DNA of 64,000 nucleotides, from contig NZ_CAKZKL010000004.1 of NCBI RefSeq assembly GCF_937123735.1, positions 1 through 64,000 on the forward strand. The letters are read 5' to 3'. Under the pieces are notes generated by a model. That model did no database searches. It worked only from the letters and a program-made list of their open reading frames with translations, and had not been told where the DNA came from. The position numbers were made by a program, and so were the translations under genes. Shown here piece after piece: positions 1 through 8,821 of this stretch; within the stretch, counting starts at the first letter, position 1, and each line of letters opens with the position of its first letter. Source of the stretch: an uncultured Lentibacter sp. GTDB taxonomy: Bacteria; Pseudomonadota; Alphaproteobacteria; Rhodobacterales; Rhodobacteraceae.

Positions 1-21
1 CTAAACCCCTTTGAAACAAAA

Positions 22-46
22 AGAAAAAAGGCCCCGTCAGGGACCT
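22..46 (-). terminator. Rho-independent terminator after tRNA-Ser
   Basis: Read on the minus strand this is a 7-bp stem (AGGTCCC / GGGGCCT, one G-U pair) with loop TGAC, followed by a run of T residues (TTTTTTC). It lies just downstream of the tRNA-Ser gene and fits as its terminator. Confidence 0.7.
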
Positions 47-70
47 CATCTCGGGTTTGCGATGTGCAAG

Positions 71-160
71 TGGCGGACAGGAAGGGATTCGAACCCTCGA
101 GACGGTCACCCGCCTACGCACTTTCCAGGCGCGCGCCTTCGACCACTCGGCCACCTGTCC
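71..160 (-). tRNA. tRNA-Ser (GGA)
   Basis: Minus-strand 90-nt tRNA with encoded CCA end. The acceptor stem GGACAGG pairs with CCTGTCC, the long variable arm is typical of class II serine tRNAs, and the anticodon loop CTGGAAA gives anticodon GGA. The T arm contains GGTTCGAATCC. It reads UCC and UCU serine codons. Confidence 0.95.
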
Positions 161-212
161 GCGTTCCGTCTATCCAATAAGCGGGTAGTGCTGCAAGCCC
201 AAAAAGTGTTTT

Positions 213-941
213 TTAAACCAGGTGCAGGTTCACGCGGCGGTTTTGTTTGCCTTTGCTTTCAACCTTGCCAAGACGCACCGCTCCGATCTCCGCTGTGCGC
301 GCCACATGAGTGCCACCGCAAGGCTGCAAATCAACACGAGAGCTCCCCTCTCCGATGGCCACAAGGCGGATTTTGCCGCGTCCGCGCGGCGGCGCAACCG
401 ACATAGTTTTGACAAGCTCTGGCTGTGCAGCGAGCTCGTCTTCGCTGATCCAAGCTTGCGTGACCGGCAGATCCAGATCGACCAACCGATTGAGAGCCAG
501 CTCGACAGCCTCACGGTCCTCAAGCGGGTCCGGCATCAAAAAATCAAGCCGCCCCTTATGTTCAGCGATCTGTCCGCCCGTGACCGGCAGCGCCAGAACA
601 ACCGACAACAAATGCAGCGCTGTGTGGACGCGCATATGCCGGTGGCGGCGGTCCCAATCCAGAGATTGGTGAAGCTTTACGCCCACATCCGGAAGCGCCT
701 CAGGCGCGGCCGGCACCAGCACGATTTCCGAGCCAGCACCCTTGACCGCGGTTGCAATGTCCAGCGTCTTGCCATCCCAGCTGATCTGGCCACTGTCCCC
801 CGGTTGGCCACCTCCAGTGGGGTAGAAAACGGATTGATCAAGCACAACACCGCCCTCGGCCGTATGCCCCAATACGGTGGCGGGGCTGTCACGCAGATAA
901 GCATCTTGCAAATACAGGGCTGCACTCTCAAGACCGCTCAT
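213..941 (-). CDS. alaX: Alanyl-tRNA editing protein, AlaX family
   Basis: A 242-residue stand-alone editing protein that hydrolyses mischarged Ser-tRNA(Ala) or Gly-tRNA(Ala) in the cytoplasm. The zinc site of the second AlaRS-like domain is visible as HTALH (H106, H110) and CGGTH (C208, H212), and the N-terminal half carries the glycine-rich stretch PTGGGQPGD near residue 41. The length suits the medium-size AlaX-M class. Its ATG overlaps the stop of the upstream channel gene by four bases (ATGA), so it is probably the last gene of a cysK-channel-alaX unit. The functional link to the other two is not obvious. Family assignment is firm; the preferred mischarged substrate is inferred. Confidence 0.92.
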   Translation of the reverse strand: MSGLESAALYLQDAYLRDSPATVLGHTAEGGVVLDQSVFYPTGGGQPGDSGQISWDGKTLDIATAVKGAGSEIVLVPAAPEALPDVGVKLHQSLDWDRRHRHMRVHTALHLLSVVLALPVTGGQIAEHKGRLDFLMPDPLEDREAVELALNRLVDLDLPVTQAWISEDELAAQPELVKTMSVAPPRGRGKIRLVAIGEGSSRVDLQPCGGTHVARTAEIGAVRLGKVESKGKQNRRVNLHLV

Positions 942-3343
942 TCAGTTTCTCCCAAAGCCGTATCAGAAGGAGAGGCAGCGGCGGGAGCTTTAGGTTTCTC
1001 AGATGCACTGCCCGGCAAAAGCGCCTCTGGATTTCTAATCCAAATATCGCGCTGACCGAAGGGAATCTCGATATTCTCGGCAGCAAACCGCCGCGCTATT
1101 TCATGATTCATATCCGAGCGCACAGACATAACGAAATTCACATCTCGCAAAATGGCCCTGATTTCAAAATCGAGGCTATCAGCACCAAACCCTTGGAAAA
1201 TGACAGAAGGTCGGGGGTTGGCCAGCACCATCGGATGGGCTTCGGCGATCTCCATAAGAATTGACTCGATCCAGCGGGTGTCTGTTCCATAAGCAACACC
1301 CACGGGAACAATGACCCGCCCAACCGTGTTGCCACGGGTAAAATTTGTGACCTTGCCGCTGATCAGATCAGCGTTTGGCAAGATCACATCAGACCGGTCA
1401 AAGGTTTCAATTCTGGTCGAGCGCACAGAAATGTCTCGCACCGTGCCATGGGTGCCCCCCACCTCAATCCAGTCGCCCTCCGAAATCGGGCGTTCAATCA
1501 ACAAGATGATCCCGGAAACAAAATTTGAGACGATGTTCTGAAGGCCAAAGCCAATCCCGACAGACAGCGCACCTGCAACGATTGCAAGGTTGGAAAGATC
1601 TATCCCTGCGCTGGTTATGGCGGCCAAGGCGGCCAGAAAAATACCGACATAGCCGACACCGGAGACAAGCGCATTCTGGCCTCCGTGATCCATTTTTGTC
1701 TTCGGCAAGACGGTGTTCTTCAAGGCCCCTTGAAGCAAGCGTGTCATGGTATAACCCACCACAAAAACGACGGCGAACATCAGAAAGCCACCAGCCGTGA
1801 TGCGGGTGTCGCCGATTGTCAAACCTTCTTGGGCGCGTGTCCAGAACTCTGAAATTCGCGCATCGCTCGTGCCCCAAATCCGTAGGAACTCAGGCGTGGC
1901 CAACACGATCAGGGTAAAGCCGCCCAATATCGGCACCAACCCCTCGCGGGCCTCCTCTGCACCCCTGCGCAGTAGAACCCAGGTTTCCGCCAGCACACGC
2001 TGAGCAAGGATTAACAGCGCAACAAGCACAAGTGTCTCAATCGTCTGAAAGCTGATCGTTCGGCCCGCTTCAAAATAGCCCAATGCAGACAGCACAGGCC
2101 CGATCACCCCGACAAGCACAACAGCCCGCCCGAGCAAACCATACATCCGGTCGACATAGCGCAGAGGTTCTTCACTTGTGAGTTCTGCCGCAGCTGTTTC
2201 GGCATGTTGGCGCAACAAACGCCCCAAGCGCCACAAAAAGGCTCCCGCAAAGGCAACAAGCGGGAAATACAACACCGCCCGCGAGCTGGCCGCCCAATTG
2301 TCATAGCGGGCGAATTCGTCAAACAAGAAGCTGATCCCGAAGAGAACGCCAAGGGCAATCACGCTTTGACGACCGCGCGTGTTTTGCGCTTCACTCAAGG
2401 TAAAGCTGTGAAAACTACGATCACTGCGCGCAAAGACAAACGCACTGAGCCAAATCGACAGGATTACAAAAAAACCACCCCGCACAATGGCATCCAAGAG
2501 CGGGCCCAATCGCAAACCCACAAGCTCGGTGAGGTAAATCGAATTGACCAGACCAAACAAACCGATGCAGGCAACGGCCAGTTGTAGCAGCGATAGAGCA
2601 AAGGCCGAGAGCCACCCTTTCGCTGTTTTGCGGTGACGCACAAACCGCTCGCTCAGTGCGCGCACCCAACGCCAGCCCAACAGCAGAAATACAACAGAGA
2701 GCGTCGCCCCGCCTACCAGAGCGGGCAAGTTGTTTTGAAAGGCCTTGCGCTGGTTTGGATTGTTCCAGCCGTTGATGACTTCACTGCGGGTGCTGGTGAT
2801 CGAACCACGCAGATCAGACCAGCTGCGCGCCCATATCGTGGGGTTCAAGGGCGTCGGACCGCGCTCAAGAAAAGCATTGGTTTGTCGCTCTGCAACGATC
2901 CGGTCAATCTCTGCAATCAGGGCATCTGCCCGGCTCTGAGCAACCTCGGCGCGCTTTCCTGGCGCCACAAGCTCAGCAAGGCGCTGGTTAAGCGCGTCAC
3001 GTTGTTGGGCAATCTCGTCAGGCTCAGCGCCGCCCTCCGGAGCCGGTCCAAGGGTCTCGATTTGTGCCCTAACGGTGGAAATCAGCCGTGCATTGGCATC
3101 TTTGAGCTCCAAAAATTGCGCGCGCCAAGCCGACAAATCCCTGCGCACATTCTCCAAAATACTGTCCGATGCCCGCCCCGCCTCGACCGCATCCTCAATC
3201 CTTTCTGCAAAACTGTTCCACTGCTCAAAATCCACTTTGGCAACAGCAGACGATTGCGCAAAAAGGGGGCCAATGAGCAGAAATGCGGCCAAAAGCCAGG
3301 CGAAAACATGTCTCATGCGCCCGACCGCGCCCGCGCGGCTCAT
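938..3343 (-). CDS. MscS-type mechanosensitive channel with DUF3772 N-terminus
   Basis: An 801-residue inner-membrane channel. A signal-like hydrophobic segment (residues about 12-29) is followed by a periplasmic coiled-coil-rich region of the DUF3772 type (about 40-170), a series of hydrophobic helices (about 205-600), and a C-terminal MscS pore and beta domain with a glycine/alanine-rich pore helix near SVGIGFGLQNIVSNFVSG and a soluble domain rich in valine. It is expected to open on membrane tension in hypo-osmotic shock. The start overlaps the cysK stop by four bases. A second Met at residue 10 is possible. Family placement is clear; conductance and gating are unknown. Confidence 0.88.
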   Translation of the reverse strand: MSRAGAVGRMRHVFAWLLAAFLLIGPLFAQSSAVAKVDFEQWNSFAERIEDAVEAGRASDSILENVRRDLSAWRAQFLELKDANARLISTVRAQIETLGPAPEGGAEPDEIAQQRDALNQRLAELVAPGKRAEVAQSRADALIAEIDRIVAERQTNAFLERGPTPLNPTIWARSWSDLRGSITSTRSEVINGWNNPNQRKAFQNNLPALVGGATLSVVFLLLGWRWVRALSERFVRHRKTAKGWLSAFALSLLQLAVACIGLFGLVNSIYLTELVGLRLGPLLDAIVRGGFFVILSIWLSAFVFARSDRSFHSFTLSEAQNTRGRQSVIALGVLFGISFLFDEFARYDNWAASSRAVLYFPLVAFAGAFLWRLGRLLRQHAETAAAELTSEEPLRYVDRMYGLLGRAVVLVGVIGPVLSALGYFEAGRTISFQTIETLVLVALLILAQRVLAETWVLLRRGAEEAREGLVPILGGFTLIVLATPEFLRIWGTSDARISEFWTRAQEGLTIGDTRITAGGFLMFAVVFVVGYTMTRLLQGALKNTVLPKTKMDHGGQNALVSGVGYVGIFLAALAAITSAGIDLSNLAIVAGALSVGIGFGLQNIVSNFVSGIILLIERPISEGDWIEVGGTHGTVRDISVRSTRIETFDRSDVILPNADLISGKVTNFTRGNTVGRVIVPVGVAYGTDTRWIESILMEIAEAHPMVLANPRPSVIFQGFGADSLDFEIRAILRDVNFVMSVRSDMNHEIARRFAAENIEIPFGQRDIWIRNPEALLPGSASEKPKAPAAASPSDTALGETE

Positions 3344-4377
3344 TCGGAAGCCTCAAACACAGCCGGCAGCTCGCGTTCGGCCTTGTCCAGCCACGCCGGA
3401 ACCGGCAGCTCCTTGCTGCGCAGGAAGTCAGGGTTGAACAATTTTGATTGGTAGCGTGTGCCATAGTCACAGAGAATGGTCACAATCTTATGGCCAGGAC
3501 CCATTTCGCGCGCCATCCGCACAGCCCCAGCAATGTTGATACCCGAAGAGCCGCCCAAGCAGAGGCCTTCGTCGGCCAACAGATCAAACACATAAGGCAG
3601 CGCTTCCTCATCGGGTATCTGATAAGACATATCCGGCGTGAACCCTTCGAGGTTCTTGGTGATCCTCACTTGCCCGATCCCTTCCGCGATGGAGCTTCCC
3701 TCAAGCTTGATTTCACCGGTCGTATAATGGCTGTAAAGGCCTGCCCCCATAGGGTCTGCAAGTCCGATCTTCACCCCTTTGGGCTGAAGAGCCTGCGCCG
3801 TGCCCGCGAGGGTGCCGCCAGATCCAACAGCGCAAATAAAGCCATCTAATGTGCCATCCGTTTGGCTCCAAATTTCCGGTCCGGTGGTCTCTACATGGGC
3901 CTGCTTGTTGGCGACATTGTCAAACTGATTGGCCCATACGGCTCCGTTTGGTTCGGTTTGCATCAACGCGGCTGCAAGGCGCTCGGAATAGTGCACAAAG
4001 TTATTCGGATTGCGATAGGGAGCCGCCGGCACCTGCACAAGTTCTGCCCCGGCGAGGCGCAGCATTTCCTTTTTTTCTTCGCTCTGGGTTTGCGGAATCA
4101 CAATGACCGTCCGAAACCCCATAGAAGCCCCAACCAACGCCAGTCCAATGCCGGTGTTTCCAGCAGTGCCCTCAACAATAGTGCCGCCCGGTTTTAGGGT
4201 TCCACGGGCAATGGCATCCTTGATAATATAGAGCGCGGCGCGGTCCTTGACTGACTGCCCCGGATTGAGAAACTCGGCCTTGCCATAAATTTCGCACCCG
4301 GTTTCTTCACTGGCACGCTTCAGCTTTATCAGCGGTGTGTTCCCCACCAATTGCGCCAAATCATTCGCAACCTTCAT
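3340..4377 (-). CDS. cysK: Cysteine synthase (O-acetylserine sulfhydrylase)
   Basis: A 345-residue PLP enzyme of the fold-type II family that makes cysteine from O-acetylserine and sulfide. The PLP lysine is K44 in GQSVKDRAA, the phosphate-binding loop TAGNTG follows at about residue 70, and a GSGGT loop lies near residue 185. A strong AAGGAG precedes the ATG. The protein is longer than the classic 310-330 residue CysK because of a C-terminal extension (residues about 310-345). It lies downstream of trgB and trgA; in Rhodobacter sphaeroides the same trgAB-cysK order is linked to tellurite resistance, where thiol supply matters. Confidence 0.93.
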   Translation of the reverse strand: MKVANDLAQLVGNTPLIKLKRASEETGCEIYGKAEFLNPGQSVKDRAALYIIKDAIARGTLKPGGTIVEGTAGNTGIGLALVGASMGFRTVIVIPQTQSEEKKEMLRLAGAELVQVPAAPYRNPNNFVHYSERLAAALMQTEPNGAVWANQFDNVANKQAHVETTGPEIWSQTDGTLDGFICAVGSGGTLAGTAQALQPKGVKIGLADPMGAGLYSHYTTGEIKLEGSSIAEGIGQVRITKNLEGFTPDMSYQIPDEEALPYVFDLLADEGLCLGGSSGINIAGAVRMAREMGPGHKIVTILCDYGTRYQSKLFNPDFLRSKELPVPAWLDKAERELPAVFEASE

Positions 4378-4487
4378 GTCTCGCTCCTTGCAGCTTCGCG
4401 GCTCAATCTAGAGCCTCACAAGAACCGCCACAAGCCGGTAGCCAGAGGAAAGCCAACTGTTCTGTTTGGCACCTTGCTGAAGGGAAA

Positions 4488-5600
4488 TCATCCCGTTTTC
4501 AGACGGCTTCTCTCGCCTTTGAGCCACAACAAGAGATGCAGCAACGGGCCAACGTTTATTTCGCCGGTTTGCATCAACAACTCAGCCTCTTCAAACGATA
4601 GAAGATGGCTGCGAATGTCTTCTGACTCGCAGCTAAGGCCACCCAGGCCGGCGATCCCGTCAGCAAGGTCACATAAGCCAACAAAGGTATGAAAATAGGT
4701 GCTGACCTCTCCAGGAGATGGATAATAGTTCGCAACCGGCAAGAGCCTATCCAGCGTCAATCCGGCTTCTTCCAATGCTTCGCGCGCGGCCGCCTCTTCT
4801 GGCGTTTCCCCAAAATCAATACGGCCCGCAATGGGCTCCAACGTCCATGGGTGGCAATCGCCGCGCCCAAAAGGACCCATCCGAAATTGCTCAATCAGCA
4901 GCACCCGATCTCGCTGCGGATCATAGGGCAGCACAAGTGCGGCATCTCCTGTCAGAAACACCTCCCGCGACAGGGGGCCACTTTGGCCTCCATCAAAACG
5001 AGGAAAAGACAGCGAAAGCCTGTCTGTTCGAAAATAACCCAGATGGCAGCACTCCACCTCAGACACCTCGATATCCCCGTGCTGGCCCGCGCTGCGCAGC
5101 TCTGTTGGCGCGGCCTCAGATTGTGCAATATGCCGAGAAAACGCCCGGGCTTTGATACGCTCGAAAACCAGTGGGATGTCAACCGGACGAAGCTTGCCAA
5201 AAAGCGCCATGAGCTCTTTGGCCGCGTGTTGGGTCACAGGCCAATGTTGCTCCGTCCAGCTTGCAAGGCTCCACGGCTCCGCAGCGTGCCAAAGCCCCTC
5301 TTGTGGAAAGTAAACCAACGCCTCTGCCCCCTCAACAGTGCAGCGGCGCAGCTCATAGCCAAAACCCAGTTCGTAATAGTCCAACCGCGCCTTTTCTTCA
5401 GGGGTGACCTCTTGCAACAACAGCCCGTTGCAGCGCCTACCCGGCTCTGCAACAATCAACGGAAAGTCCTGATCCTGTGCCCGCGCAACATGGTGGCCCT
5501 CAAGCGCGGCCTCGCGCAGCCGCGACATGGGCAGATGGCCCAATACAATCTCCAGCAATCCCATATGCCGAAGCGTGCCGTATAAGAAAATCTGGGTCAC
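4488..5600 (-). CDS. trgB: TrgB-like fusion: AIG2/GGCT domain plus NUDIX hydrolase
   Basis: A 370-residue two-domain protein. Residues 1-110 look like an AIG2 / gamma-glutamylcyclotransferase fold, opening with the characteristic FLYGTLR motif. Residues about 195-365 are a NUDIX domain of the ADP-ribose pyrophosphatase type, with a complete NUDIX box at about 258-280 (G, five residues, E, seven residues, REALEEAGL). It probably hydrolyses ADP-ribose or a similar nucleoside diphosphate. The start codon is GTG. It lies 23 bases after trgA and 110 bases before cysK, matching the tellurite-resistance locus of Rhodobacter sphaeroides. The role in tellurite tolerance is from that locus; the substrate is inferred. 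Confidence 0.85.
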   Translation of the reverse strand: MTQIFLYGTLRHMGLLEIVLGHLPMSRLREAALEGHHVARAQDQDFPLIVAEPGRRCNGLLLQEVTPEEKARLDYYELGFGYELRRCTVEGAEALVYFPQEGLWHAAEPWSLASWTEQHWPVTQHAAKELMALFGKLRPVDIPLVFERIKARAFSRHIAQSEAAPTELRSAGQHGDIEVSEVECCHLGYFRTDRLSLSFPRFDGGQSGPLSREVFLTGDAALVLPYDPQRDRVLLIEQFRMGPFGRGDCHPWTLEPIAGRIDFGETPEEAAAREALEEAGLTLDRLLPVANYYPSPGEVSTYFHTFVGLCDLADGIAGLGGLSCESEDIRSHLLSFEEAELLMQTGEINVGPLLHLLLWLKGERSRLKTG

Positions 5601-5623
5601 GTGAGCTCTCTATTTTTTCTGGC

Positions 5624-6073
5624 CTAGCGCCAGCGACGGCTGGCAAACTCTGCAAAAAGACCACCAAATATACCCGCCACCAGTAATATCAGGATGATTT
5701 GGGGTCTCAACAGTTCGGCGCCATAGTTCAAGCCAAATTCCAGTGCGCCCAACAAGGCCTCCATGAGCCCGTCATAGCGACTGTCCAGCGCGCGTCGCAA
5801 CATTTCTATGCTTGCATGGGCGAACAAACACCAAAAAACCGCCGCCGCAATGGCTGTCAGGCCAAGCCCGGTGGCAACCGAATAGGGGTTCCCAATCCGA
5901 CTGCCCAACATGAACCAGCCCAGAAAAGCGCAAATTGCTAAATTTATCTCCAGAAACCGCCCGAAATTTAGCGCAGGCTCCTGCGCCAGCATCGCCGCCA
6001 TAACCATCTGACTCACAAAATAGGCAACAGCAGCGAGATAAATCGCCGAAAGCAATCTGGCAGCAGTGGGCAT
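5624..6073 (-). CDS. trgA: TrgA family membrane protein
   Basis: A 149-residue integral membrane protein with four predicted hydrophobic helices (about 8-28, 42-57, 66-85 and 124-142) and a positively charged C-terminus ending FASRRWR. The N-terminus (MPTAARLL) and the position next to trgB and cysK identify it as the Rhodobacter TrgA family, implicated in tellurite resistance. Its ATG directly follows the stop of cfa with no gap, so the two are very likely co-translated. Its biochemical activity is unknown. Confidence 0.8.
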   Translation of the reverse strand: MPTAARLLSAIYLAAVAYFVSQMVMAAMLAQEPALNFGRFLEINLAICAFLGWFMLGSRIGNPYSVATGLGLTAIAAAVFWCLFAHASIEMLRRALDSRYDGLMEALLGALEFGLNYGAELLRPQIILILLVAGIFGGLFAEFASRRWR

Positions 6074-7282
6074 CTAAACTCGTTTCACCAATGTAATTTG
6101 CACTACATCACAGTTACCGCCACGAAAGGAGGCAGCGCAAGAGGTTAGATAGAAATTCCACATTCTGCGAAACCGCTCATCAAACCCCATCTGCGAAATA
6201 TCCGCCCAATCCGCATTGAAGCGCTCATGCCAGTGTCGCAGAGTCTTCGAATAACTTTCCCCAAACTCAAGGCATCCGACCTCTTCAAGCCCGGCCTTGA
6301 GCACCTGTTGTCGCAACACGGTCTTTGATGGCAGCATCCCGCCGGGAAAAATATATTTTTGAATGAAATCAACGCCTTTTCGGTAAACCTCAAAGCGCGC
6401 CTCTTGCAACGTGATGATCTGCAAACACGCCCGTGCCTCAGGCTTGAGGCACCCTTGGAGCTTGTCAAAATAGACGGGCCAGTATTTTTCCCCAACCGCC
6501 TCAAACATTTCAATCGAAGCAATCCCGTCATAAACACCATGTTCATCACGGTAATCTTGCATTCTCAAGTCAACCCGATCAGCAACCCCGGCGCGCGCCA
6601 TCCGGGCTTGCGCATAGCGCAATTGCTCAGCGCTGATTGTCAGCCCGGTGACACGCAACCCCCGCTCTTTGGCGGCATACTCAGCAAAACCGCCCCAGCC
6701 GCAGCCGATCTCAAGAATATGATCACCCTCTTTCACGTTCAAAGCGTCAACAAGAGCCGCGTATTTGGCTCTCTGTGCCACGGCAAGAGGTTCGTTGCCT
6801 GTTTTGAAGAGAGCGCTTGAATAGGTCATCGTTTCATCCAGCCATTTGGCATAAAACGCATTTCCAAGGTCATAATGATACGCAATATTCTTGCGGGCGC
6901 GCGCCTTGCTGTTGGAGCGCAAAATATGGCGCAGGCGCTCGTAAGCCTTGAGCAACCCTTTGCCGGGAAATCCGCGGTAAAGCACTTCATTTCCCGCATT
7001 CATCAAATCCAGAAAAGCCTGCAAATCAGGGGAGGACCACCCCTGCTCGAGATAAGCGTCACAAAAGCCCAGTTCGCCATCGCGAAGCAACCGCGCAAAA
7101 ACGTCTGGGTCATGTATATGAACCGCCGCAACAGGCCCTGCCTGTTGGCCAATCGCGCGAAACAACCGTCCGTCTGGCAGGGTGATGTCGAGTTGGCCCC
7201 GCGATATGCGCTGTGCCGCTTCAAAGACCTGAGAAAAATACCTGGGCAGGTTTTTTTGCCCTTTCGTCTCAGTCAATATCAT
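6074..7282 (-). CDS. cfa: Cyclopropane-fatty-acyl-phospholipid synthase
   Basis: A 402-residue SAM-dependent methyltransferase that adds a methylene bridge to unsaturated acyl chains in membrane phospholipids. The SAM motif LEIGCGWGG lies at about residues 187-195 and the C-terminal half has the CFA-type pattern (YFDKLQ, FIQKYIFPGG). The start was set at 7282 because AAGGAGG sits eight bases upstream; an in-frame extension to 7519 would run into the phr coding region and shows no homology. The gene lies 74 bases after phr and abuts trgA. In Rhodobacter sphaeroides phrA and cfaA are both in the sigma-E singlet-oxygen regulon, so the same stress role is likely here. Confidence 0.9.
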   Translation of the reverse strand: MILTETKGQKNLPRYFSQVFEAAQRISRGQLDITLPDGRLFRAIGQQAGPVAAVHIHDPDVFARLLRDGELGFCDAYLEQGWSSPDLQAFLDLMNAGNEVLYRGFPGKGLLKAYERLRHILRSNSKARARKNIAYHYDLGNAFYAKWLDETMTYSSALFKTGNEPLAVAQRAKYAALVDALNVKEGDHILEIGCGWGGFAEYAAKERGLRVTGLTISAEQLRYAQARMARAGVADRVDLRMQDYRDEHGVYDGIASIEMFEAVGEKYWPVYFDKLQGCLKPEARACLQIITLQEARFEVYRKGVDFIQKYIFPGGMLPSKTVLRQQVLKAGLEEVGCLEFGESYSKTLRHWHERFNADWADISQMGFDERFRRMWNFYLTSCAASFRGGNCDVVQITLVKRV

Positions 7283-7356
7283 CGCTGGCCTCCTTGTGTC
7301 ATCGGCGCGCACCTCTCGCGGGGTGTTCACCGCCCAACTCTCTTTAGCATTGTTTT

Positions 7357-8763
7357 CTATCTGGCAGAATAGGCGGCCAAGGCCCGCTCGCGACCTTCCT
7401 TTAAGCCGACAATCGGCGCCCCGCGCCGCTCGTTGGGTGCAGCGCCTTGCGACAAGTAGATCGCGTCGTAATACTGCAAGGCCGTTTGCGGCGGGCTTCG
7501 TTGACCTTCCGCAAGCCAACGCCTGACATAGGCGTGATCGGGGTCAAACTTCTTCAATTGGGTCTCTGGGTTGAAAATCCTGAAATAGGGCGATGCATCC
7601 GGCCCGGACCCAGCCACCCATTGCCATCCCATAGCGTTGTTCGCAGGGTCATAATCAATCAGCTGATCCGCAAACCAACGCTCGCCCACACGCCAATGAA
7701 CCATCATGTGTTTGGTCAGATAGCTGGCGGCCACCATACGGGCGCGGTTGTGCATCTTGCCGGTGACCCATAACTCACGCATGGCGGCGTCTACAAAATC
7801 AACGCCTGTCCGGCCCAGCTTCCAGGCAAGAACCTCAGGCGTGTCCGTGGCCTCGCTCCAGGGAAACGTCTCCCATCCCGGACGCCAGTTGTCGCTGAGA
7901 ATATGAGGCGTGTGAAACATCAGATGATGGGCAAAATCTCGCCAGGCAATCTGGCGCAGAAAAGGCTCTAACCCGCCGGTTCCAGATGCGGCCGCCTTTT
8001 GCCCGCTATCCCAGATACTGCGCGCTGAAATTTCTCCATAAGCCAAGTTGTCAGAGAGATCCGAAGTCCCTGACAACGCCAGATTGTCTCGCGCTTCTGC
8101 GTAGGTCTCTGCGCGCTCAGACAAGAAGGTTTCTAGCTTTTCCCAAGCTTTGGCCTCGCCAGCTCCCGTGTGGCCCGCAACAACCTGCGCGCCTCTTTGC
8201 ATCTTGGCCCCCAAGCGCCACTGCGCCAAAGTCTCCGAGGCCGGCCAGACACCCGGACCTTCCAACGCCCCCGGAGCAGGCCGGGGTGGCGCAACCTCAT
8301 GGGCTTGCATGGCCCGCCAAAATGGCGTGAAGACTTTGTAATAATCGCCGGTTTTGGTTTTTATGGCCATGGGCTCATGCAGCAAATGCCCGGCATGGCT
8401 CTGCGCGGTATACCCTTGCGCTCGCAAGCCGGCTTTCAACGCCGTGTCAATCGCGATCGACTCCGGGTCATAGAGACGGTTCCAATGCACCTCTGTGGCC
8501 CCGGTCTCGGAGATCACCGCCTGCAAGGCTTCCTGCGCATCTCCACGACGCAGGATTAGTCTTGAGCCAAGCTCCTCAAGCGCCCGTGACAGCGCTTTGA
8601 GAGCCGCCTCTAAACGCCAGAGCGGAGCGGCTCCCAGGCTCTCAAACCGTTGATCCAGGACAAACACCGCAACAACCGCTCCCGCGGCAACACTGGCTGA
8701 TAAAGCCGGGTTGTCCTTCAGACGCATATCGCGCCGAACCCACCAGATCGCTGTCTTTGTCAT
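7357..8763 (-). CDS. phr: Deoxyribodipyrimidine photolyase
   Basis: A 468-residue photolyase of the cryptochrome/photolyase family that uses FAD and light to split pyrimidine dimers. The N-terminal antenna domain begins WWVRRDMRL. The FAD-binding C-terminal domain has the expected helices with TGVDFVDAAMRELW, the MHNRARM segment, WRVGERWFADQLIDYDPANN and the GSGPDASPYFRIFNP loop. It is the first gene of a probable phr-cfa-trgA-trgB unit. A sigma-E-like promoter candidate lies just upstream. Confidence 0.93.
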   Translation of the reverse strand: MTKTAIWWVRRDMRLKDNPALSASVAAGAVVAVFVLDQRFESLGAAPLWRLEAALKALSRALEELGSRLILRRGDAQEALQAVISETGATEVHWNRLYDPESIAIDTALKAGLRAQGYTAQSHAGHLLHEPMAIKTKTGDYYKVFTPFWRAMQAHEVAPPRPAPGALEGPGVWPASETLAQWRLGAKMQRGAQVVAGHTGAGEAKAWEKLETFLSERAETYAEARDNLALSGTSDLSDNLAYGEISARSIWDSGQKAAASGTGGLEPFLRQIAWRDFAHHLMFHTPHILSDNWRPGWETFPWSEATDTPEVLAWKLGRTGVDFVDAAMRELWVTGKMHNRARMVAASYLTKHMMVHWRVGERWFADQLIDYDPANNAMGWQWVAGSGPDASPYFRIFNPETQLKKFDPDHAYVRRWLAEGQRSPPQTALQYYDAIYLSQGAAPNERRGAPIVGLKEGRERALAAYSAR

Positions 8764-8791
8764 TTTTTTCTTTGCCCCGCCTCAGATAGGA

Positions 8792-8821
8792 ACCCTACGG
8801 CAAGGCCTCGCGTCCAGATCA
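8792..8821 (-). promoter_or_regulatory. Candidate sigma-E (ChrR/RpoE type) promoter of phr
   Basis: On the minus strand, TGATCT (8816-8821) is separated by 18 bases from TAGGGT (8792-8797), 28 bases before the phr ATG. The published Rhodobacter sphaeroides RpoE promoters have TGATC at -35 and a TA-starting -10 about 18 bases away, and phrA is a known target there. The -35 matches well, the -10 only partly, and the -35 reaches into the last codon of the upstream aminotransferase gene. Treat as a candidate. Confidence 0.35.

Noticed and set aside
222..1055. 277-codon plus-strand frame opposite alaX
   Set aside because: It is an antisense shadow of alaX, whose minus-strand product has clear zinc motifs; the plus-strand peptide shows no domain.
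7283..7519. N-terminal extension of the cfa gene
   Set aside because: It would overlap the end of phr; the strong AAGGAGG before 7282 and the start of family similarity place the start there.
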